From: Yinghuangia soli
Lineage (GTDB): Bacteria; Actinomycetota; Actinomycetes; Streptomycetales; Streptomycetaceae
Direction: 5' to 3'
Length of the DNA stretch: 64,000 nucleotides
NCBI RefSeq assembly: GCF_021502675.1
Contig: NZ_JAKFHA010000026.1
Span: 1-64,000 of the forward strand
Part shown: one piece after another, positions 55,930 to 63,505 of the stretch
How positions within the stretch are numbered: position 1 is the stretch's first letter
How the letters are laid out: each line of letters opens with the position of its first letter
Position numbers and translations under genes: made by a program
Notes under the pieces: generated by a model
Database searches by the model: none
The model's input: the letters and a program-made list of their open reading frames with translations, nothing else
What the model was told of the DNA's origin: nothing

Positions 55930-56982
55930 GTGAGCCACGAGGCGGTGACCTGGGCGATGCGCGACGCGCCCATGCTGCGCACCGAGGCCGGCAAGCCGGA
56001 CCACACGGCGCGGCATGTGCTCCAGGTGCTCGCTGAGTTCGCGCAGAAAGACGGCTCCGAGGCTCGCCCTTCGACCGTGACGATCCGGTATCGCACCGGT
56101 CTGGACCGCAGCACGGTGCAGCGCGCTCTCCGGCGCCTGGAGGAGGCCCGGCTCATTGCCGCGGTCGGCATCGTGAACGGCTGCACGAACTACACGCTCG
56201 CGCTTTCGCAGGTCCGTCCGGCGTCCGACTGGGACGAGTTGGTCGAAGAGGAGGAGCGTCGTCGAGCGGCCGCTGCGGAGCGCAAGCGGAAGTCCCGCGC
56301 AGGCGCTGTCACGGACTCTGCGTCCGTGACGGTCACATACGCAGAGTGTGTGACCGAACCCGATGTCACGCCCTCAGAGTTCGTGACCGAGGGGGAAGTC
56401 ACAGACTCTGCGCCCGGACGTCACGCACTTGAAGTGTGTGACACCCCCGATGTCACACACTCTGCGCCTGGCCGTCACACACTCAACGCGGCCGTACCCG
56501 TTATAGACCCGTCCCTAAAAGAAGAACCGTCCGTAGACCCGTCTGCTGCGGACGCACTTCCCGGGATCGACGCTCCGCCCGCTGAGGCCCCCGTCGCGGA
56601 CAAGCCGCGCCGCGCGCAGAAGGCCGCCGCGCCGACGCCCAACCGGCACGCCATCGCCGACGAGCTCACCTCGGCGTTCTGGGACGTCCACGGCGCCGGC
56701 CGCGCGCAGTCCTTCATCGCGACCCGCGGCGTCATCCGAACCGCCATCACCAACGGCGTGGCCCGCGACACCCTCGCCTGCGCGCTCGACCTCATCGCCC
56801 GCGAAGGCCGGTCGATCTCCGGCGGAACCATCCAAACCGCCCTCGGCCAACTTCAGCACCCGCAGCAGCACCGCGACCGGCCCGTTGCCGGCGGCCTCAC
56901 GCAGGCGCAGTGGGACGCCGCGTACGCCCGCGCGCAGGCCCGCGACGCCGCCGAGGCCGCAGCACACCAGGAGGCATCGTGA
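55930..56982 (+). CDS. winged-helix replication initiator with internal iterons (lambda O-like)
   Basis: 350 residues. N-terminal winged helix-turn-helix (about 22-90; ARPSTVTIRYRTGLDRSTVQRALRRLEEARLI), a low-complexity linker (about 125-235) and a C-terminal helical domain (about 235-310). The linker is encoded by at least eight copies of a GTCACNNACTCTGCG-like repeat, so the origin appears to lie inside the gene, as in lambda gene O. The next gene resembles a helicase loader, giving an O-P order. Start GTG 55930 after gagagagaga. Function is inferred from architecture and context, not from strong sequence identity. Confidence 0.7.
   Translation: MSHEAVTWAMRDAPMLRTEAGKPDHTARHVLQVLAEFAQKDGSEARPSTVTIRYRTGLDRSTVQRALRRLEEARLIAAVGIVNGCTNYTLALSQVRPASDWDELVEEEERRRAAAAERKRKSRAGAVTDSASVTVTYAECVTEPDVTPSEFVTEGEVTDSAPGRHALEVCDTPDVTHSAPGRHTLNAAVPVIDPSLKEEPSVDPSAADALPGIDAPPAEAPVADKPRRAQKAAAPTPNRHAIADELTSAFWDVHGAGRAQSFIATRGVIRTAITNGVARDTLACALDLIAREGRSISGGTIQTALGQLQHPQQHRDRPVAGGLTQAQWDAAYARAQARDAAEAAAHQEAS
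56308..56530 (+). repeat. iteron array and AT-richer stretch, candidate replication origin
   Basis: Repeats of GTCACNNACTCTGCG or its complement: 56308-56322 (+), 56340-56354 (-), 56364-56378 (+, degenerate), 56373-56387 (-), 56398-56412 (+), 56420-56430 (+, half) opposed to 56431-56442 (-, half), 56452-56466 (+), 56474-56488 (+, degenerate). They are followed at about 56499-56530 by the locally AT-rich ttatagacccgtccctaaaa and aagaa. Iterons plus an AT-rich unwinding region define theta-type origins. Confidence 0.75.
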
Positions 56983-57389
56983 ACTCCACCGAGACCATCC
57001 AACTCGTCCGCTACGTCGCCGCGCTGTTCCCTGCGGTCCGAACCGATCCGCACACCGCCGACGCGTGGCACGACGTGCTTCACCGCTACCCGATCGAGCA
57101 GGCCCGCGCCGCAGCCGTCCGCGTGTCCGAGCGGCAGACGTTCTGCTCGCTTGCCGACATCGTCGCCGAGCTGAAACGCACCCGCGCCGTAGCACTCGAC
57201 GGATTCCGGTACGTGCCCGTCCCCGGCGACGACGACCCGACCGTCTATCTCGCCGCGCGTCGCGAGCAGCTCGCCGCGGTCGCCGCCGGCCACCGCGCCG
57301 CCGACCCCGAAGCGCTGACCGCGGCCCGCCCGCGGCCCGTCGCCGAACTCACCGCCGCCACCGGCCGCGACATCCCGGAGGAACTGTGA
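56979..57389 (+). CDS. probable helicase loader/inhibitor (G39P-like)
   Basis: 136 residues. The start TETIQLVRYVAALFPA... WHDVLHRYPIEQARAAAVRVS... CSLADIVAEL follows the pattern of the phage SPP1 G39P family (loader and inhibitor of the replicative helicase), a short helical domain with a disordered C-terminus. It would deliver host DnaB to the origin inside the preceding gene, as lambda P does. GTG start overlapping the initiator stop. Assignment rests on the N-terminal pattern and position. Confidence 0.6.
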   Translation: MNSTETIQLVRYVAALFPAVRTDPHTADAWHDVLHRYPIEQARAAAVRVSERQTFCSLADIVAELKRTRAVALDGFRYVPVPGDDDPTVYLAARREQLAAVAAGHRAADPEALTAARPRPVAELTAATGRDIPEEL

Positions 57390-57817
57390 CCGCCATCGCG
57401 CCGCCCGCCGTTGCCGCCGCCATCCGCGGCGCCCTCACTGACCGCCTGCGTGCGTTCCGAGTACCCCGAGCCGAGCACCTGGCCACCGTTCTCGCCGACA
57501 CCGCGATCCGCACCATTCGCAGCTACGGCTGGGAAATCCGGCCCGAACCCGCGCGGCGCTCGGACATCCCGCGGATCACCCACCGCCGCCGCCAGGTCCT
57601 CGTATTGGTTGCCGCGGGCCTGACGTCGGAGCAGGCCGCCCAGCACCTGGACCTCACCGACCGCGGCATCCAGTCCCACATCCGCGAGCTGCTGGTGATC
57701 CTCGGCGCGCAATCCCGCACCGAACTCGCGGTGCGGGCCATCGCGTACGGACTCGTCACACCCGACGAGGCGCTCGCCGCGGCTGACGCAACGCGTACTC
57801 GGAGCCCTGCGGCGTGA
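57386..57817 (+). CDS. LuxR-type helix-turn-helix protein
   Basis: 143 residues. Residues 72-125 form a GerE/LuxR-like DNA-binding domain (THRRRQVLVLVAAGLTSEQAAQHLDLTDRGIQSHIRELLVILGAQSRTELAVRA). No receiver or ligand domain. Probably a regulator of the later operon genes. GTGA overlap with the loader gene. Confidence 0.72.
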   Translation: MTAIAPPAVAAAIRGALTDRLRAFRVPRAEHLATVLADTAIRTIRSYGWEIRPEPARRSDIPRITHRRRQVLVLVAAGLTSEQAAQHLDLTDRGIQSHIRELLVILGAQSRTELAVRAIAYGLVTPDEALAAADATRTRSPAA

Positions 57818-58023
57818 CCAGCCGGACTGTCTGCCGCGGCTGCCGGCGCCCGCTGCGTGCCGCCGCGTCGGTCGCGCTCGGCTACGGCCGCAAGTGCGCC
57901 ACCGAGCTCGGCATCCTCCAGCCGCGCCAGCCCCGCGCGCCGCACCGCGCCGACGACCGCCAGGCCGAGCAGCACCACCCCGGACAGACCGCCATCCCGA
58001 TCCAGATGGAGATCCCGACATGA
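57814..58023 (+). CDS. small Cys protein, DUF6011-like
   Basis: 69 residues. RTVCRGCRRPLRAAASVALGYGRKCATEL matches the DUF6011 pattern (CxxC, later GxxC) common in actinophages and mobile elements. Function unknown. 4-base overlap at both ends. Confidence 0.65.
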   Translation: MTSRTVCRGCRRPLRAAASVALGYGRKCATELGILQPRQPRAPHRADDRQAEQHHPGQTAIPIQMEIPT

Positions 58024-58196
58024 CCACCCCTCCCGATCTCGCCGCCTCACTGCCGCAGATCGCCGTGGACTGCCCCACCTGCGGATCCGCCGCCGGCCAG
58101 TTGTGCACCAGCCACAGCGGCACGCGCACCCGCCGCCACGACACCCACCAGGCCCGCCGCAAGGCCTGGAACGCGACCGCGAAGGACACCGCCTGA
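58020..58196 (+). CDS. small zinc-finger-like protein
   Basis: 58 residues: [12 protein letters not shown] then [19 protein letters not shown]. The CxxC...C...H pattern with a basic helix resembles small phage zinc fingers thought to bind DNA. Confidence 0.65.
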   Translation: MTTPPDLAASLPQIAVDCPTCGSAAGQLCTSHSGTRTRRHDTHQARRKAWNATAKDTA

Positions 58197-58405
58197 TGGC
58201 CGGCCTTCCCTGCCCCTCCTGCGGCAGCCAGAAGCAGCCGCAGCAGTACCTCTGCCGCGACTGCTGGGGACTGCTCCCGCTGCCCACCCGCAAGGCCCTC
58301 AACCGGCGCGACACCGCAGCGTTCGCCCGGCTCCTGGACCTCCGCGCCCAGATCACGGCTGGAACCCCCCTCGCCGACATCACCACCCTGAAGGAGACCC
58401 GCTAG
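58196..58405 (+). CDS. small zinc-ribbon protein
   Basis: 69 residues: [24 protein letters not shown] is a clear zinc-ribbon knuckle, followed by a helix. ATGA overlap with the preceding gene and a shared base with the SSB GTG. Confidence 0.65.
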   Translation: MAGLPCPSCGSQKQPQQYLCRDCWGLLPLPTRKALNRRDTAAFARLLDLRAQITAGTPLADITTLKETR

Positions 58406-58905
58406 TGGCCAACGAAACGACCATCACCGTGGTCGGGAACCTCACCGCCGATCCCGAGCTCCGCTTCACCCCGTCCGGCGCGGCCGTCGCAAACTTCACC
58501 GTGGCGTCCACGCCGCGGACCTTCGACCGGCAGGCGAACGAATGGCGAGACGGCGACGCGCTGTTCCTCCGCTGCTCGGTCTGGCGCCAGGCCGCCGGGC
58601 ACGTTGCCGAGTCCCTCGCCAAGGGCATGCGCGTGATCGTGCAGGGCCGGCTGCGGCAGCGGTCGTACGAGAAGGACGGCGCGACGCGCACGACGTACGA
58701 ACTCGAGGTGGACGAGATCGGCCCGTCGCTGACGTTCGCGACGGCGCGCGTTGAGCGGGCGTCTCGCGGCGCGAACTCCGGTGCGGGTGGCCAGCCCCCG
58801 CGGGAGCCCCAGCGAGGCCGTCAGGCGCCCGCCGAGGACCCGTGGGCGGGCAGCCAGGGCCGCGGTGGATGGGGGCAGCAGGGCGGATCTGAACCGCCTT
58901 TCTGA
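58405..58905 (+). CDS. ssb: element-encoded single-stranded DNA-binding protein
   Basis: 166 residues. OB fold from [32 protein letters not shown] to [15 protein letters not shown]-terminal Gly/Gln-rich linker ending in a short acidic tip EPPF (host SSB tips end in DDDIPF/DEEPPF). The tip suggests that it can recruit host replication proteins, unlike the chromosomal ssbB in this window. Together with RecT and the initiator it completes a self-contained replication-recombination module. Confidence 0.93.
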   Translation: MANETTITVVGNLTADPELRFTPSGAAVANFTVASTPRTFDRQANEWRDGDALFLRCSVWRQAAGHVAESLAKGMRVIVQGRLRQRSYEKDGATRTTYELEVDEIGPSLTFATARVERASRGANSGAGGQPPREPQRGRQAPAEDPWAGSQGRGGWGQQGGSEPPF

Positions 58906-58963
58906 TCTTGCTCGCCAGCCGGGCGCCGGCCAACCCGGCGCCCGGCCACACCCAGGAGGACCC

Positions 58964-59182
58964 ATGCCCCGCCCCAAACTCACCGAACTGGAGCGCGCCG
59001 TCCGCGACCTGATCACGCACGGCGTCATCGACGGCATCCCCGTCAGCGAACTCGCCGTGACCGTCGTAGCCCGATGCCAGGGCCCGAGCCCGATCACGAC
59101 CAAACCGAACGCGCTGCCCGAGGACGCCCGGCGTATCGCCCGACGTTTTGATCGCGGCGCGCCGCCGCCGCCCGGCGCCTGA
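58964..59182 (+). CDS. small hypothetical protein
   Basis: 72 residues, ATG with aggagga upstream. Helical start (LTELERAVRDLITHGVIDGIPVSELAVTVVARC). No known motif. Confidence 0.5.
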   Translation: MPRPKLTELERAVRDLITHGVIDGIPVSELAVTVVARCQGPSPITTKPNALPEDARRIARRFDRGAPPPPGA

Positions 59183-59198
59183 CACCACAGGAGATCCG

Positions 59199-59558
59199 AT
59201 GACCGACACCGACACCCTCCGCGCTGCCGCCGCCCGACTCCGCAACCTCGCCCGCGACGCCACAACGGACGGCGCAGCCCCGTGGCGCTACCGCGACCGC
59301 ACGCCCACGACCGGCACCCTCCTCTACGCCGACCGCGGCCACCCGATCATCCGCGGCGGCTCAACCGGCCGCGGCGACGGGCCGCGCGTCCACCGCGCCA
59401 CCGGCATCTGGATCGCCACCCTCGACCCCACCCTCGGCCTGCTGATCGCCGCCTGGCTGGACCACGACGCCGACACCGGCCACCCCAGCGAGGCCGCGCT
59501 CCACGTCGCACGTGCGGTCCTCGACGACAGCCACATCAACCCGGAGACAACGCGATGA
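59199..59558 (+). CDS. hypothetical protein
   Basis: 119 residues, ATG with aggag upstream. Alpha/beta look with GIWIATLDPTLGLLIAAWLDHDADTG near 65-90; resembles small actinophage proteins that recur in operons like this. Function unknown. Confidence 0.55.
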   Translation: MTDTDTLRAAAARLRNLARDATTDGAAPWRYRDRTPTTGTLLYADRGHPIIRGGSTGRGDGPRVHRATGIWIATLDPTLGLLIAAWLDHDADTGHPSEAALHVARAVLDDSHINPETTR

Positions 59559-59989
59559 CCGATCCCCGCCACACCGCGCACCTCGCCGTCGAAGTCCGTT
59601 TCGAGGGCGACTACTACGGCCCCGATGAGCTTGTCGCCCTGTGCGACGGCTGGATCGGTGCCGCGTTCGAGGACCGCGACAACCTCCGCGGCTACACGCT
59701 GACCGGCAGCGTCAACCCCGGGCACGACACGGCACCGAACCTCGACGCCGATCCGGCCGCCCTCGCCTGGGCCCGCGGCAAGATCCAGCACCACATCGAC
59801 AAGCTCAACCGCTTCCGCGAGAACGCCGCCGAACGCGGCGACTCTGCCGCAGCCGAGCAGTGGCGACGCATCGCCGGATACATGAGCCGCTACCTCATCG
59901 CCGGGGGCAGCTGCACCATCGGCAGCTTCGACGAACGCCTCCCCGACTGGGCCGTCCTGGCCGACAACACCGAGGACACCCCGCGATGA
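59555..59989 (+). CDS. hypothetical protein
   Basis: 144 residues, ATGA overlap at both ends. Soluble and acidic, with VEVRFEGDYYGPDELVALCDGWI and a later helix IQHHIDKLNRFRENAAERGD. No family recognised. Confidence 0.55.
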   Translation: MTDPRHTAHLAVEVRFEGDYYGPDELVALCDGWIGAAFEDRDNLRGYTLTGSVNPGHDTAPNLDADPAALAWARGKIQHHIDKLNRFRENAAERGDSAAAEQWRRIAGYMSRYLIAGGSCTIGSFDERLPDWAVLADNTEDTPR

Positions 59990-60951
59990 CCGAGCCGTAC
60001 ACCTACGCCGACACCCCCGACGGGTGCGAACTCAGCTTCCAGGCCTACCCGCCTGAGGGCGTGTCCCCGGCGGTCCTCGTCCACGCCTGCGAGGACGGCG
60101 TCCGCGTCCCCCTCGACGAGCTGCACGACGTGATCGCGGGCCTGCTCGCCATAGCCGCCGCCGCACAGGGCCGCACCTGGACGAGCGCGCTTGCCCAGGC
60201 CCGCGACGACACGGCCACCCTCGCCAACATCACCGCGGGCGAGACCCCGCAGCGGCTGGCCGCACTTGCCCGCACGCACTACGAGCACCTGCCGCTGCTG
60301 CTGGCCCTCGCCGAGGCGTACACCGGCCAGGACGCGCCGCTGTGGCACCAGTACCGACAAGTCCAGGCCGAACGCGACACCGCGCGGTTCAACAACGGGG
60401 CCCTCCAGGCAGCCACCCGGCTCGCCCAGGAGGAGGCCGACAAGCTTCGCGCCGAGGCTGCAGAGCTGCGCACGCGCATGCACAAGCTGGAGGACGTCCG
60501 GACCGAGGCCCTCGCCGACGCCGAGCAACTGCGCGCCCGGCTCGTCGCCGTCGAAACGATCGCCCGAGCGGGCGGTGGGACCGTGCGGTCCGACATCCTC
60601 GCCGTCCTCGACGACGACACCGACGCAACGGAGTTCGCGACCGGCGGCATCGTCACCAACCCGGCCGCCATCGGCCCGGGCGACAACGGCGGATGCATCA
60701 TCCCCGCCCGCAAGGCGACCCCGCGCGGCCCCGGCATGACCGCCGACCAGTGGAACACGCATCACCCCGTCGGTACCCCGGTGCACGCCTGGCTCGGCCG
60801 CCGCGACGAAGCGCCCCTCGTAACCCGCACCCGCAGCGACGCCTGGAACCTCGGCCACGGCGAACCGGTCGTGTCCGTCGACGGCTACGCGGGCGGCATC
60901 GCGCTGACCCACATCGAGCCCCGCCCCGACGACACCCCGGAGCAGCCGTGA
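59986..60951 (+). CDS. hypothetical protein with central coiled coil
   Basis: 321 residues. Residues about 105-200 form a probable coiled coil (QEEADKLRAEAAELRTRMHKLEDVRTEAL), flanked by an N-terminal domain and a C-terminal segment (GPGMTADQWNTHHPVGTPVHAWLGRRDEAPLVTRTRSDAW) typical of small ligand or nucleic acid-binding modules. Not recognised. Confidence 0.55.
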   Translation: MTEPYTYADTPDGCELSFQAYPPEGVSPAVLVHACEDGVRVPLDELHDVIAGLLAIAAAAQGRTWTSALAQARDDTATLANITAGETPQRLAALARTHYEHLPLLLALAEAYTGQDAPLWHQYRQVQAERDTARFNNGALQAATRLAQEEADKLRAEAAELRTRMHKLEDVRTEALADAEQLRARLVAVETIARAGGGTVRSDILAVLDDDTDATEFATGGIVTNPAAIGPGDNGGCIIPARKATPRGPGMTADQWNTHHPVGTPVHAWLGRRDEAPLVTRTRSDAWNLGHGEPVVSVDGYAGGIALTHIEPRPDDTPEQP

Positions 60952-61283
60952 ACAACCGCCAAGCAGCCGAGGCGAACATCCGCGACGGATTCGCGCGCCT
61001 GGCCCGCATCCCGCTCGGCGACGTCCGAACCGAAGTCGTCGTTGCCGGATCCAGCCTGGCCACCGCCTACTTCACCGCCGCCATTGCGCAGGGCCTGGCC
61101 GACGTGGCCGACGCCATCCGCGAGAGCAGCGACGCCCGCCCGCGCCTCGTCTCGATCGCCCAGCTCGCCGACGCGCTCGGCGACCAACTCCCCGGCGACG
61201 GCTGGCACCTCGCGCACGCCATCAAACGCCTCGCCGACGGCACCGTCACACCCGACGAGATCGCCGCCGAGACCGACGGCTGA
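60948..61283 (+). CDS. small helical protein
   Basis: 111 residues, GTG overlapping the previous stop. Mostly helical (VVVAGSSLATAYFTAAIAQGLADVADAIRESSD). Last gene of the long overlapping run before a hairpin. Confidence 0.5.
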   Translation: MNNRQAAEANIRDGFARLARIPLGDVRTEVVVAGSSLATAYFTAAIAQGLADVADAIRESSDARPRLVSIAQLADALGDQLPGDGWHLAHAIKRLADGTVTPDEIAAETDG

Positions 61284-61292
61284 ACGCAGAGC

Positions 61293-61320
61293 GGCCCGCC
61301 CCTTGCACCAGGGGCGGGCC
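61293..61320 (+). terminator. hairpin after the long operon
   Basis: ggcccgcccc (61293-61302) pairs perfectly with ggggcgggcc (61311-61320), loop ttgcacca, ten bases after the stop at 61283. Confidence 0.6.
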
Positions 61321-61388
61321 GACCAGGTGGACCACGACGCCGGAACGCACGGTCCCCCGCAGCGTACGACCAGGGAGCGACACACCCC

Positions 61389-62066
61389 ATGCACCCGCAC
61401 CCCGCCGACACCATCGCCGAGTTCTGGCCCGACCTGCTCGCCGCCACCGAACCCGGCACCCGCCGCCGCACCAACAGCCTGGCCCGCCCGATCGCCGAGG
61501 CCATCGTCGAGCGCGACCGGATCGAGCGCGCCGAACGCTCCACGCTTGCCCGCGGCGTCGCGCCGGCACCCGCCACAGTCCACGTCATCGACGTCATCCG
61601 CGACGTCACCGCCGCCGTCCGCTACGTGGAGGCAGAGACCCGCGAAGCGCTCCGTCTGCCCTACCTGGTGCCCGCCCCGTCAGCCGACACCGACACCCCG
61701 TCAGCCTGCCGCCGCATCCTCGGCTACCGACGCATGCTCACCGTCGACCAGGCCGCGTGGATCGAGACCCAACTCCGGCCCGCAGCACGCGCCGTCCTGA
61801 CGGCCGTCGGACTCGACGAGCGGCCCGTCACGCTCCTTCAGCCCTGCCCGTGGTGCGGAGGGCCGCTCACCGTCCACGCCGTCACCCCCGTCGGCCCGCA
61901 CGTCCTCTGCTCCGGTGACGCCCCCTGCGACGCCGTCTCGTCGACCTGGCTCTACGGCCGGCCGCTGTGGCACCTCGACGACCTCGGCCGACTCGGCGCC
62001 CTGCTGCACGTCCCCACCAGGTCGGCCCGGCAGCCGCTCAAGGTCAACCTGCACAAGGCCGCCTGA
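61389..62066 (+). CDS. hypothetical protein with C-terminal zinc motif
   Basis: 225 residues. Helical N-terminal half; C-terminal CPWCGGPLTVHAVTPVGPHVLCSGDAPC is a zinc-ribbon-like knuckle followed by a Trp-rich segment (WLYGRPLWHLDDLGRL). ATG with aggga upstream. Similar plan to small DNA-binding proteins of actinobacterial elements, but no family is assigned. Confidence 0.6.
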   Translation: MHPHPADTIAEFWPDLLAATEPGTRRRTNSLARPIAEAIVERDRIERAERSTLARGVAPAPATVHVIDVIRDVTAAVRYVEAETREALRLPYLVPAPSADTDTPSACRRILGYRRMLTVDQAAWIETQLRPAARAVLTAVGLDERPVTLLQPCPWCGGPLTVHAVTPVGPHVLCSGDAPCDAVSSTWLYGRPLWHLDDLGRLGALLHVPTRSARQPLKVNLHKAA

Positions 62067-62153
62067 CACCCCGTCATTTGCCTTCACCGTGTAGGCTGCT
62101 CCACGGCTTGCCGCTCCAGCAGCGTCTGAACGGCCGCCCCCACAAACGAAAAC

Positions 62154-62188
62154 GGCCCCGGCCGGTGCGTCAACACCGAGCCGGGGCC
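62154..62188 (+). terminator. hairpin before the DUF2637 gene
   Basis: ggccccggccggtg (62154-62167) pairs with caccg-a-gccggggcc (62174-62188) with one bulged base. It lies 32 bases before the DUF2637 start, so it may be an attenuator or leader structure rather than an end. Confidence 0.45.
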
Positions 62189-62219
62189 TGACCACAACAG
62201 ACCCTCTGGAGGTCTCACC

Positions 62220-63119
62220 GTGGCTACCGCGCATCCTAAAGCGCCCGCGATCGGCGCGCGCATGCCGTGGCTCGTCCGCGCCGCCTGGTACCTCGTCCTC
62301 GCGATGATGCTGACCGCCGCCGCATGGTCCATCGCCCACCGGCTCATGGCCTGGGGCATGAGGCCGGAACTTGCCTGGGGCATCTCGCTGATGTTCGACG
62401 GCTCCGCGCTCGTCTGCGCCGAATACGCCCGCCGCGCCATCACCCGCGGCACCCCCGCCGGCCTCCCCCGCGCCGCCATCCTCGCGTTCGTCACCGCATC
62501 CGGCGTCATCACCTACACGCACGGCCATGCCGTCGGCGGCGTCCCGGCCGGTATCGCGTTCGCGTCCACGAGCCTGCTTGCCGAGCTGCTTTTCGAGCTG
62601 AACCGGCGCGACCTCCGCGACACCGAACGGCACGCCCGCGGCCTCGTCCCCGAGATGCTCCCCCGCATCCCGCTCGTCGCCTGGGTGATGTTCCCCGCGG
62701 AGTCCTGGCGCACCCTGCGGCGCGCGGTCGGCGCCCGCCTCGCGACCCTGGACCCGGTGTCCGCCGAGACCCCGGACGCCCCCGCGGACACCCCCGGACA
62801 TGCGAACGGGACTGTCCGCGCGGCCGTCCGGGCTGCGGCCGCAACCATGCCCGAGGCCACCGCCGAGGACATCGCCGAGAAGCTCGCCGAAGTGCGCATC
62901 GACGTGGACGCGGACACGGTCCGGACAGTCCTCGGACAGCAGGACAGCAGGTCAGTCGAAGTGACCGACCTCAGCGAGGGGACGATCAGCGCCACCGTCC
63001 GGGACTGTGTCCGGCTCGGTGTCCGCGACGTCGAGGACATTGTCCGAGCCGTCCACAAGGTGCACGGCTCCGAGGTCCCGCGCGACACCGTCACCCGCAC
63101 CCTGCGCCGCATCTCCTGA
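62220..63119 (+). CDS. DUF2637/Spd-like membrane protein
   Basis: 299 residues. Four membrane helices in the first 125 residues (WYLVLAMMLTAAAWSIAH, ISLMFDGSALVCAEYA, ILAFVTASGVITYTHG, IAFASTSLLAELLFEL) match the DUF2637 pattern found with spread (Spd) genes of Streptomyces conjugative plasmids, which aid intramycelial plasmid movement. The cytoplasmic tail has a winged-helix look (ATAEDIAEKLAEVRIDVDADTVRTVLGQ). GTG start with GGAGG. Its 3' half is dense in TGTCC/GGACA. Confidence 0.78.
   Translation: MATAHPKAPAIGARMPWLVRAAWYLVLAMMLTAAAWSIAHRLMAWGMRPELAWGISLMFDGSALVCAEYARRAITRGTPAGLPRAAILAFVTASGVITYTHGHAVGGVPAGIAFASTSLLAELLFELNRRDLRDTERHARGLVPEMLPRIPLVAWVMFPAESWRTLRRAVGARLATLDPVSAETPDAPADTPGHANGTVRAAVRAAAATMPEATAEDIAEKLAEVRIDVDADTVRTVLGQQDSRSVEVTDLSEGTISATVRDCVRLGVRDVEDIVRAVHKVHGSEVPRDTVTRTLRRIS
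62758..63045. repeat. TGTCC/GGACA cluster inside the DUF2637 gene
   Basis: I count twelve TGTCC or GGACA pentamers in 288 bases, for example at 62786, 62796, 62912, 62923, 62934, 62942, 63008, 63019 and 63041. At about 70% G+C fewer than one is expected. The same motif makes up the element operator at 51288-51311. Confidence 0.55.
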
Positions 63120-63196
63120 CCAACCGTCACCCCGCCCGGTGACGGGCCCGGCGCCACGCGCTGCCCACACCCGGGCCACCACGCCTGGAGACCCCC

Positions 63197-63505
63197 ATGC
63201 CCGACACCACCCCCATCCCCGCGCCCACCCCGATCACCGGAACCGGCGTACAGCAGGCCCCCATCCCGCCCGCGCAGGCACCCGCGTACACCGGCGCCAC
63301 CGTCGTCACCGCCGGCAGCATCTCGGCCGTCCTGCTCGGCGTCGCCGTCTGGTACGTCCTGAAGCACAAGAAGGCTGTCGGACTGCACATGCTGCTCGGC
63401 GTGTGCCTCGGCCTCGCGCTCGCCAACTCCGTCATCGGCCGCGCGCTCAATCAGGTCGTCGCGTCCCTCGTCGGCGCACTCATCGGCGTCACCGGCTCCC
63501 TGTGA
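63197..63505 (+). CDS. small Spd-like membrane protein
   Basis: 102 residues: a Pro/Thr-rich N-terminus and two membrane helices (about 37-53 and 60-82). ATG with ctggag upstream. Small two-helix proteins following DUF2637 genes are typical of spread clusters. The next gene starts inside its stop. Confidence 0.6.
   Translation: MPDTTPIPAPTPITGTGVQQAPIPPAQAPAYTGATVVTAGSISAVLLGVAVWYVLKHKKAVGLHMLLGVCLGLALANSVIGRALNQVVASLVGALIGVTGSL

Noticed and set aside
56308-56488. CRISPR array
   Set aside because: Repeats are short, occur in both orientations with irregular gaps, and lie inside a reading frame with no cas genes nearby.
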